Assembly: GCA_021848465.1 (NCBI GenBank)
Contig: JAJZUP010000005.1
Coordinates: 83,985-147,984, forward strand
Direction: 5' to 3'
DNA length: 64,000 bases
Origin: Pseudomonadota bacterium
Lineage (GTDB): Bacteria; Pseudomonadota; Gammaproteobacteria; Burkholderiales; Gallionellaceae
The position numbers and the translations under genes are program-made. A model generated the notes under the pieces. It was given only the letters and a program-made list of their open reading frames with translations, searched no databases and had not been told where the DNA came from. Below are positions 47,396 to 54,686 of this stretch, in pieces (the first letter of the stretch is position 1; each line of letters starts with the position of its first letter).

Positions 47396-48895
47396 ATGTT
47401 TGAGTCGGCTGAATTAGGACACAAGATCGACAAGGCGACCTACGATGAGGAAGTGCCGAAATTGCGCGAAGCCTTGCTGGACGCGCAGCTTGAGTTGGTG
47501 GAAAAAGCCAGTTTTCCGGTCATCATCCTGATGGGCGGCCTGGACGGCGCCGGGCGCGGCGAAACCGTGAACCTGCTGAACGAGTGGATGGATCCGCGCT
47601 TTATCCAGACGCACGGCATGGGCGAGCCGTCGGATGAGGAAATGGATCGCCCGATGATGTGGCGTTTCTGGCGCGCACTGCCGCCCAAAGGAAAAATCGG
47701 GCTGTTTCTCGGCTCATGGTACACCTGGCCGATGCTGAACCGGGTGATGGGGGTGACCAAGCCCGCCGATCTTGACCAGAGCCTGGAGCGTGCCAAGCGG
47801 CTGGAGAAAATGCTGACCGATGAGGGGGCGCTGATCATCAAATTCTGGCTGCATCTGTCCAAGGAAAAGCAGAAGGCGCGTCTCGAGTTCCTGGAAAAAA
47901 ATCCCAAGACGCGCTGGCGCGTGACCAAGCGCGACTGGGAGCATTACAAGCGCTACGACAGGTTCGTCGAGGTATATGAAAGCGTGTTGCGCCATACCAG
48001 CACGGCCGAGGCGCCGTGGATCATTGTGGAGGGAGCGGATGCGCGCTACCGCAGCCTGACCGTGGGCAAGGTGATCCTGGAGACCATCCGCAAGCGCCTG
48101 TCCGAGCAGGAGCAGCGCAAGCCGGCCGAAATTGCCGCGCCTCCCCTGCTGCCGGCCATCGACAAACTGGACATCCTGAAAACGCTGGATATGACCCAGA
48201 AGCTCGACAAGAAGAAATTCGACGAGGAGCTGGAAAAATACCAGGGCAAGCTGGCCATGTTGACGCGCGACCCCGGCTTCAAGGACATCAGCGTGGTGGT
48301 GGTATTCGAGGGCAACGATGCCGCTGGCAAGGGCGGCAGCATCCGCCGCATTACCGGCGCACTGGACGCGCGCCAATACCAGGTGATCCCGATTGCGGCG
48401 CCGACCGAGGAAGAGCGTGAGCAACCCTATTTGTGGCGCTTCTGGCGGCAGTTGCCGCGTAAGGGGCGGGTCGCGATATTCGATCGCTCATGGTATGGGC
48501 GCGTGCTGGTCGAACGCGTGGAAAAATTCTGTTCCGAGTCGGACTGGATGCGCGCCTATATGGAGATCAACGATTTCGAAGCGCAGTTGGTGCGCCACCG
48601 GATCGTGGTGGTCAAATTCTGGCTTTCGATTACCGAGGATGAGCAGTTGCGGCGCTTCGAGGATCGCCAGAAGACCGGCTTCAAGCGTTTCAAGATCACG
48701 GAAGAAGACTGGCGCAACCGTTCGAAATGGGAGGCCTACGAGCAGGCCGTGTGCGACATGGTCGATCGCACCAGCACCGCGGTTGCCCCTTGGACGTTGG
48801 TCGAGGCCAACGACAAGCCGTTTGCGCGGATCAAGGTACTGAAGACCCTGTGCCAGCGCATCGAGGCTGCGATGGAGAAGAAAAAAGGCGACTAG
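47396..48895 (+). CDS. Two-domain PPK2 (polyphosphate:AMP phosphotransferase type)
   Basis: A 499-residue protein with two PPK2 domains (about 10-235 and 255-490). The C-terminal domain has an intact Walker A EGNDAAGKGGS (K312), an FDRSWYGRVLVERV Walker-B-like segment and a lid. The N-terminal domain is degenerate: GGLDGAGRGE has R54 in place of the lysine, and SWYTWPMLNRV replaces SWYGRVLVERV. This layout fits class II PPK2/PAP enzymes that make ADP from AMP using polyphosphate. It has AGGAGG and follows sixA by 18 bp. Confidence 0.92.
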   Translation: MFESAELGHKIDKATYDEEVPKLREALLDAQLELVEKASFPVIILMGGLDGAGRGETVNLLNEWMDPRFIQTHGMGEPSDEEMDRPMMWRFWRALPPKGKIGLFLGSWYTWPMLNRVMGVTKPADLDQSLERAKRLEKMLTDEGALIIKFWLHLSKEKQKARLEFLEKNPKTRWRVTKRDWEHYKRYDRFVEVYESVLRHTSTAEAPWIIVEGADARYRSLTVGKVILETIRKRLSEQEQRKPAEIAAPPLLPAIDKLDILKTLDMTQKLDKKKFDEELEKYQGKLAMLTRDPGFKDISVVVVFEGNDAAGKGGSIRRITGALDARQYQVIPIAAPTEEEREQPYLWRFWRQLPRKGRVAIFDRSWYGRVLVERVEKFCSESDWMRAYMEINDFEAQLVRHRIVVVKFWLSITEDEQLRRFEDRQKTGFKRFKITEEDWRNRSKWEAYEQAVCDMVDRTSTAVAPWTLVEANDKPFARIKVLKTLCQRIEAAMEKKKGD

Positions 48896-48903
48896 GCGCG
48901 GGC

Positions 48904-49227
48904 TCAGAGTCCGCGCTGGAGCGCCGCAATAAAGGCGGCGCGCTTGCTGTTGCGTATGGCCGCAGCTTCGCGCAGCTCCTGCTGCTGGGCGGGGGTAGGG
49001 AGCTGGCTTTGGGTGGCCAGCCGCTCATGCAATTTGAACCAGGCTGAATAGGCGGAAATGAATGCCTGCAATGGGGTGCCGAGGGCCGGGTCCTTTTGCA
49101 TGACGGCGGCGAGCAGTTGCCCGGTTGACTCCCACTCCGCATAGGGCACTTGCAGACGCGTGGCTGCGGAAAGCGCCGCGAAATGCAGCAACTCTTCAAC
49201 ATCCTGATGCGTCATGAACAGGCTCAT
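48904..49227 (-). CDS. Conserved-looking small protein of unknown function
   Basis: A 107-residue, probably all-helical soluble protein (MTHQDVEELLHFAALSAATRLQVPYAEW at the start, QQQELREAAAIRNSKRAAFIAALQRGL at the end). I do not recognise it. GAGGAG precedes the ATG, and it is 15 bp downstream of pilU on the same strand, so it is probably cotranscribed with pilT/pilU. Its coding end faces ppk2. Confidence 0.7.
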   Translation of the reverse strand: MSLFMTHQDVEELLHFAALSAATRLQVPYAEWESTGQLLAAVMQKDPALGTPLQAFISAYSAWFKLHERLATQSQLPTPAQQQELREAAAIRNSKRAAFIAALQRGL

Positions 49228-49242
49228 GCAGTGCTCCTCCGG

Positions 49243-50379
49243 TCAGTTCAGTTTCAATTCCCCCACGCCAGACATGATGTCGGTGTCACGCGAATGCTTG
49301 CTGTTGAGCTTGATGTTCAGGCGCAGGTCGTTCAGCGAATCGGCATTTTTCAATGCCTCCTCGTAACTGATTTTCTCCGTCTCATACAAGTCGAACAGCG
49401 CCTGGTCGAACGTCTGCATGCCGATTTCGCGCGACTTCGCCATGACGCCCTTGATGTTGTTGACCTCGCCCTTGAAGATCAAATCGGAAATCAGCGGCGA
49501 GTTCAGCATGATCTCGATCGCGGCGGCGCGCCCCTTGCCGTCCTTCTTTGGCACCAGGCGCTGCGAGATGAGTGCGCGCAGGTTCAGCGACAGATCCATC
49601 AGCAGTTGCGCGCGGCGCTCCTCGGGGAAGAAGTTGATGATGCGGTCGATGGCCTGGTTGGCGCTGTTGGCGTGCAGCGTTGCCAGACACATGTGGCCGG
49701 TTTCGGCGAAGGCAATTGCGTGCTCCATGGTTTCCTGGTCGCGGATCTCGCCGATCAGGATCACGTCGGGCGCCTGGCGCAGCGTGTTCTTCAGCGCATT
49801 GTGCCAGTTCTCGGTGTCCACGCCGACTTCGCGGTGGGTGATGATGCAGTTGATGTGTTCGTGCACGTATTCCACCGGGTCTTCGATCGTGATGATGTGG
49901 CCGAAACTGTTCTTGTTGCGGTGCCCGATCATCGCCGCCAGCGTGGTCGACTTGCCGGAACCGGTGCCGCCGACCAGGATGGCCAGGCCGCGCTTGGACA
50001 TCACCACGTCCTTCAGCACCGGCGGCAGGCCCATTTCATCGAAGTCCGGAATCTTGGTGGTGATCGTGCGCAGCACCATGCCGACACGTTGCTGCTGCAT
50101 GAACACGTTGACGCGGAAGCGGCCGATGCCCGGCGGGCTGATGGCGAAGTTGCACTCGTGCGTGGACTCGAACTCGGCCGCCTGGCGGTCGTTCATGATG
50201 GCGCGTGCCAGCTCCTGCGTGTGCACCGGGGTGAGCGCTTGCGGCGACACCGGCGTCATCTTGCCGTCCACCTTGAAGGCGGGCGGAAAGCCGGAGGTGA
50301 TGAACAGGTCGGAAGCCTTCTTGCTGATCATGCCGCGTAATAAATTGTGAATCAGCTCGGTGGCCTGATCTCTTTCCAT
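49243..50379 (-). CDS. pilU: Type IV pilus retraction ATPase PilU
   Basis: A 378-residue PilT-like hexameric ATPase that helps retract type IV pili. Walker A is GGTGSGKST, the Asp box VEDPVEYVHEH-like IEDPVEYVHEHINC, Walker B DVILIGEIRD and the His box HMCLATLHANSA. The longer C-terminal tail (LKLNSKHSRDTDIMSGVGELKLN) separates PilU from PilT. It follows pilT by 29 bp. Confidence 0.95.
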   Translation of the reverse strand: MERDQATELIHNLLRGMISKKASDLFITSGFPPAFKVDGKMTPVSPQALTPVHTQELARAIMNDRQAAEFESTHECNFAISPPGIGRFRVNVFMQQQRVGMVLRTITTKIPDFDEMGLPPVLKDVVMSKRGLAILVGGTGSGKSTTLAAMIGHRNKNSFGHIITIEDPVEYVHEHINCIITHREVGVDTENWHNALKNTLRQAPDVILIGEIRDQETMEHAIAFAETGHMCLATLHANSANQAIDRIINFFPEERRAQLLMDLSLNLRALISQRLVPKKDGKGRAAAIEIMLNSPLISDLIFKGEVNNIKGVMAKSREIGMQTFDQALFDLYETEKISYEEALKNADSLNDLRLNIKLNSKHSRDTDIMSGVGELKLN

Positions 50380-50408
50380 GATGAATCTCCTTGCAGCAGC
50401 GGGCGGTG

Positions 50409-51455
50409 TTAATTACCGGGGAACAAATCCTTGTTGGCGGCCTTGGAGCGCGCTTCGGCCGCAGAAACGATATTGCGCTTGACCAGGTCCTGCAGGCACT
50501 GGTCCAGCGTCTGCATGCCGATGTTGCCGCCGGTCTGGATGGCGGAATACATCTGCGGCACTTTCGCTTCGCGGATCAGGTTGCGGATCGCCGGGGTACA
50601 AATCATGATCTCGTGCGCCGCAGCACGGCCGGAGCCGTCCTTGGTTTTCAGCAGCGTCTGCGAAATCACCGCGCGCAGCGATTCGGACAGCATCGCGCGC
50701 ACCATTTCTTTTTCATCGGCGGGGAACACGTCGATGATACGGTCGATGGTCTTGGCAGCGGAGCTGGTGTGCAAAGTACCAAAGACCAGGTGGCCGGTTT
50801 CGGCCGCAGACATCGCGAGGCGGATGGTTTCCAGGTCGCGCATTTCGCCGACCAGGATCACGTCCGGGTCTTCGCGCAGCGCCGAGCGCAGAGCGTTCTG
50901 GAACGACAGCGTGTGCGGGCCGACTTCGCGCTGGTTGATCAGACACTTCTTCGATTCGTGCACGAATTCGATCGGGTCTTCCACGGTGAGGATGTGCCCC
51001 ATCTCGTTTTCGTTGCGATGGTTGATCATGGCCGCCAGCGTGGTCGATTTGCCGGAGCCGGTGGGGCCGGTCACCAGCACCATGCCGCGCGGATAGTCGG
51101 AAATGGATTCGAAAATCTTCGGCGCCTTCAAATCTTCCAGCGACAAAATTTTGGAGGGAATGGTACGCAACACCGCGCCCGCGCCGCGATTGTGCACGAA
51201 AGCATTGACGCGGAAGCGCGCCAGTCCGGGCACCTCGAACGAGAAATCCAGCTCCTTGTTTTCCTCGTAGTACTTGCGCTGCGCATCGTTCATGATGTCA
51301 TAGATCATGGCGTGCACTTCCTTGTGCTCCATCGGCGGCAGGTTGATGCGGCGCACATCGCCGTGCACGCGGATCATCGGTGGCAGGCCGGCGGAAAGAT
51401 GCAGGTCGGAAGCTTTATTCTTCACGCCGAAGGCGAGCAGTTCGGTGATATCCAT
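50409..51455 (-). CDS. pilT: Type IV pilus twitching motility ATPase PilT
   Basis: A 348-residue retraction motor. ITELLAFGVKNKASDLHLSAGLPPMIRVHGD starts the N domain; Walker A is GPTGSGKST, followed by VEDPIEFVHESKKCLINQREVG, the AIRNLIRE motif typical of PilT and a C-terminal helix. The ATG at 51455 matches the family N-terminus; the open frame upstream is antisense to yggS. Divergent from yggS, as in many proteobacteria. Confidence 0.97.
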   Translation of the reverse strand: MDITELLAFGVKNKASDLHLSAGLPPMIRVHGDVRRINLPPMEHKEVHAMIYDIMNDAQRKYYEENKELDFSFEVPGLARFRVNAFVHNRGAGAVLRTIPSKILSLEDLKAPKIFESISDYPRGMVLVTGPTGSGKSTTLAAMINHRNENEMGHILTVEDPIEFVHESKKCLINQREVGPHTLSFQNALRSALREDPDVILVGEMRDLETIRLAMSAAETGHLVFGTLHTSSAAKTIDRIIDVFPADEKEMVRAMLSESLRAVISQTLLKTKDGSGRAAAHEIMICTPAIRNLIREAKVPQMYSAIQTGGNIGMQTLDQCLQDLVKRNIVSAAEARSKAANKDLFPGN

Positions 51456-51506
51456 ATATAATCCCAAGCATTGAACATAGCGTTGAATCTCAACGTCCGG
51501 GCGATT

Positions 51507-52202
51507 ATGACGGCAATCCTCTCCAACTTGCAAGCCACGCGCGGCGCTGTCCAGGCGGCGGCGTTGGCGGCCGGACGCGCCGCCGATTCGGTCATGTTGC
51601 TGGCGGTCAGCAAGACCTTTCCCGCCGAGGCGGTGCGCGCAGCGTATGCCGCCGGGCAGACTGCCTTCGGCGAAAACTACGTGCAGGAGGCAGTGCAGAA
51701 AATTGCGGAACTGCGCGATCTGCCGCTGGAATGGCATTTCATCGGCCCGATCCAGAGCAACAAGACGCGCGAGATTGCGGGTCATTTTGCCTGGGTGCAT
51801 GGCGTTGACCGCCTGAAGATTGCCGAGCGGCTTGCGGCGCAACGTCCGCCGCATCTGCCGCTGCTTAACATTTGTCTGCAAGTAAACATCAGCGGCGAGG
51901 AAACCAAGAGCGGGATCATGCCGGAGGAGCTTATGGCTCTGGCGCAACAGGTTGCGGCGCTGCCCAACCTGAGATTGCGCGGCCTGATGGCGATTCCGGC
52001 GCCGCAGGATGATCCGGCTGAGCAGCGCAAGCCCTTTGCACGCATGCGCACCTTGTTTGATGAATTGAACGCACAGGGCCTGCGGCTCGACACGCTGTCG
52101 ATGGGCATGTCGCACGATTTCCCCGCCGCGATTGCCGAAGGCGCGACCATCGTGCGCATCGGCACCGCAATCTTCGGTTCGCGCAGCTTCCCGCAGCCAT
52201 GA
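51507..52202 (+). CDS. yggS: PLP homeostasis protein YggS/PLPBP
   Basis: A 231-residue single-domain alanine-racemase-fold protein that binds pyridoxal phosphate at K36 in LLAVSKTFPAEAV. FGENYVQEAVQK, WHFIGPIQSNKTREIA, NISGEETKSGI and LSMGMSHDFPAAIAEGATIVRIGTAIFG complete the pattern. The ATG at 51507 fits family length; the frame is open 12 codons upstream. Overlaps the next gene by four bases. Confidence 0.95.
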   Translation: MTAILSNLQATRGAVQAAALAAGRAADSVMLLAVSKTFPAEAVRAAYAAGQTAFGENYVQEAVQKIAELRDLPLEWHFIGPIQSNKTREIAGHFAWVHGVDRLKIAERLAAQRPPHLPLLNICLQVNISGEETKSGIMPEELMALAQQVAALPNLRLRGLMAIPAPQDDPAEQRKPFARMRTLFDELNAQGLRLDTLSMGMSHDFPAAIAEGATIVRIGTAIFGSRSFPQP

Positions 52203-52495
52203 GCCCCGACAAAGTCAGGCGCGACAAGCTGTGCGTGCTGGAAGATCTGCCGAATATCGGCAAGGCGATGGCGGCGGATTTGCGCCTGATCGGCATTCAT
52301 ACGCCGGAACAATTGCGCGGACAGGATGCGTTTGCAATGTATGACGCCCTGTGTGCAAGAACCGGCCTGCGCCAAGATCCGTGCGTGCTCGACGTGTTCC
52401 TGTCCATCGTGGACTTTATGCGAGGAGGCAGTGCCAAACCGTGGTGGGCCTATACGCAGCAACGCAAACAAGCGACTGTTCGCCGTCATGCCTGA
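52199..52495 (+). CDS. Cdd1-like helix-hairpin-helix protein
   Basis: A 98-residue protein with a helix-hairpin-helix (LEDLPNIGKAMAADLRLIGIHTPEQLRGQ) and the MYDALCARTG-RQDPCVLDVFLSIVDFM-PWWAYTQQRK signature of the Cdd1 (pathogenicity locus) family. A DNA- or nucleotide-related role is suspected from the HhH motif only. Overlaps yggS by four bases and nudC by eight. Confidence 0.85.
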   Translation: MSPDKVRRDKLCVLEDLPNIGKAMAADLRLIGIHTPEQLRGQDAFAMYDALCARTGLRQDPCVLDVFLSIVDFMRGGSAKPWWAYTQQRKQATVRRHA

Positions 52496-53336
52496 TTCGA
52501 TAGGGGAGCTGCCAGTCTCTTTCCAGTCCCAATTCGGGCCGGGCATGCCGGATGCCGCGGCAAGGGTATTCTGCTTTGCCGGCAAGGAGCTGCTGGTGAA
52601 AAGCGGCGGTGAGCTTCCCGACGCAGCCGCAGTGTCCGCCCTGGGCCCGCCGATGCACTTTCACCTGATTGGCTACGACGGCGAGGTGGCGTACTGTTTG
52701 CAGGCCTGGGCGGCCGGTACGGTGCTTGCCCCGGGGCTGGTGAAAGCCGATTTCAGGAAAGTGTGGGCCAGCTTGCCGCAGGATATGCTCGCGGCGCTCA
52801 GTCGCGCGCGCCAGCTCGCCACCTGGCTGTCGGAAACGCGCTACTGCGGCGCATGCGGATGCGCAATGGAAACGGACAGTCACGCTACGCTGCGGCAATG
52901 CCGCGCATGCGGATTCGCGGCTTATCCACGGCTTTCCCCGGTCGGCATGGTGTTGATCTCCCGCGGTCCGGAAATCCTGTTGGCGCGCTCGCCGCATTTT
53001 CCACCCGGCATGTACAGCGCGCTGGCCGGGTATGTGGAGGCCGGAGAGTCGCTGGAGGCATGCATCCAGCGCGAAGTGCGCGAGGAGGTCGGGCTCTCCA
53101 TCCATAACCTGCGCTGGTTCGGCAGCCAGTCATGGGCATTGTCGAATGCGATGATGCTGGGCTTCACCGCCGAGTATGACGGCGGGGAACTGGTGTTGCA
53201 GGAGAATGAAATCGAGGATGCGCAATGGTTCCGGCGCGACGCACTGCCCATCTTGCCGCATTCCTCTACGCTGGCATATCGCATGATTCGCGCCTGGCTG
53301 GATGAACCGGCTGGCTCGGGGGGGGTAGGGCGTTAA
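52488..53336 (+). CDS. nudC: NAD(+) diphosphatase, NudC-like Nudix hydrolase
   Basis: A 282-residue NudC-type protein hydrolysing NAD(H), and in known cases NAD-capped RNA. A zinc ribbon with CGACGCAM and CRACGFAAYPR is followed by the complete Nudix box GYVEAGESLEACIQREVREEVG. The loop that reads SQPWPFPxS in the family is SQSWALSNA here, a real departure at the NAD-recognition site. The ATG at 52488 lies within the end of the preceding gene. Confidence 0.88.
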   Translation: MPDSIGELPVSFQSQFGPGMPDAAARVFCFAGKELLVKSGGELPDAAAVSALGPPMHFHLIGYDGEVAYCLQAWAAGTVLAPGLVKADFRKVWASLPQDMLAALSRARQLATWLSETRYCGACGCAMETDSHATLRQCRACGFAAYPRLSPVGMVLISRGPEILLARSPHFPPGMYSALAGYVEAGESLEACIQREVREEVGLSIHNLRWFGSQSWALSNAMMLGFTAEYDGGELVLQENEIEDAQWFRRDALPILPHSSTLAYRMIRAWLDEPAGSGGVGR

Positions 53337-53533
53337 CACGCTCTTGGGGCAATACCCCGCTTTTGTCCTGGCAGCGAGTGTGGATTTGACGATGCATGAT
53401 GCATAAGGTACTGTCCCTGTGCGATTGCGCAGCCGCGACGGTGCTGCGGCATGCAGTTCTGGAATGCCGGCAAAACGAGGCACATGCCATGATCCGCCCG
53501 CACAAATGAACTCGGATATCGGGGGTAAGCTGC

Positions 53534-54676
53534 ATGATTTTCTTGAGCACCGGAATAGGCCGCTTTGCCGCAATTACTTTGCGCTGGGCTGGCGGACTGC
53601 TGGCGCTTGTCGCAATTTCCAGTCAATCCGGTGCAGCCGCTTTCCCGGCCAAGGAAGTGGTGCTATCCAGAGCTGAAATGCAGCAAACGGTGGCGCATGC
53701 GCGCGATCGCGTTACGCAATGGACCGGGCCGTCAAGCGGCCCGACGGCCCGTCCCGGGATGAGTGTTGCGGTTATCTGCGAGGACTTGCGCAATGGCGGG
53801 GTGCTGGGGGTTGCGCGCGGGATAGAGGAGGCTGCCGCCGTTCTTGGATGGCACATCGAGATTATCGATGCGCACGGCAGCGCGGATGGCCGCAACGAAG
53901 CAATCTCGGCAGCGCTGGCCCTGAAGCCGGATGGCGCGGTTCTGGTCGGCAGCGATGCGGGAGTGTTGGCGGGGCAGTTGGCGCAATTTGCGTTGCGCGG
54001 CATCCCGCTGGTGGGATGGCATGTGGGTGCGCTGGCGGGGCGGATGCCGGGCAGCGTGGCAATGAATATCTCTTCGGACCCGCTGGAAGTCGCACGGGTG
54101 ACGGCCATGGCCGCCATTGCCGACAGCGGCGGCAAGGCGGGGGTGGTCATTTTCACGGACAGCAACTTTGCCATTGCGATGACCAAGGCAAAGGAGATGG
54201 AGGGAGTTGTCCGTGCATGCAAGGAGTGCACCCTGCTTGATGTGCTCGATGTGCCGATTTCGCGCAGCGCGAAACTGATGCCGGAGGTGACGCAGGCCCT
54301 GCTGAAGCAATACGGCGCGCGCTGGACAGTTTCCCTGGCAATCAATGATATTTATTTCGACTATATGAGCCCCGAGCTGAGCCGGGCCGGTCAGGAGGTG
54401 CGCCTGTACTCGGCTGGGGATGGCAGCCCATCGGCGTTCCTGCGCATCCAGGCCGGCGTATTCCAGGCCGGCACGGTGGCGGAGCCGTTGAACCTGCAAG
54501 GCTGGCAACTGCTCGATGAGTTGAATCGCCTGCTGGCGCGCCAGCCAGTCAGCGGCTACATCATGCCTGTCCACCTGGTGACCCACGACAACATCGGATT
54601 CGACGGCGGCCCCCACTTGGTGTTCGATCCGGATAACGGATACCGACAGGCCTATCGCAGGATTTGGCAACGGTAA
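53534..54676 (+). CDS. Periplasmic sugar-binding-protein-like sensor component
   Basis: A 380-residue protein with a signal peptide (about residues 1-36, ending GAAAFPA) and a type I periplasmic binding fold related to RbsB (GMSVAVICEDLRNGGVLGVARGIEEAAAVLGW, ALKPDGAVLVGSDA, GIPLVGWHVG). No ABC permease or ATPase is nearby. A hybrid kinase starts ten bases after it, so it probably serves as a ligand sensor for that kinase. The ligand is unknown. The 197 bp upstream hold no gene I can see. Confidence 0.85.
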   Translation: MIFLSTGIGRFAAITLRWAGGLLALVAISSQSGAAAFPAKEVVLSRAEMQQTVAHARDRVTQWTGPSSGPTARPGMSVAVICEDLRNGGVLGVARGIEEAAAVLGWHIEIIDAHGSADGRNEAISAALALKPDGAVLVGSDAGVLAGQLAQFALRGIPLVGWHVGALAGRMPGSVAMNISSDPLEVARVTAMAAIADSGGKAGVVIFTDSNFAIAMTKAKEMEGVVRACKECTLLDVLDVPISRSAKLMPEVTQALLKQYGARWTVSLAINDIYFDYMSPELSRAGQEVRLYSAGDGSPSAFLRIQAGVFQAGTVAEPLNLQGWQLLDELNRLLARQPVSGYIMPVHLVTHDNIGFDGGPHLVFDPDNGYRQAYRRIWQR

Positions 54677-54686
54677 GGGGCGGTCG

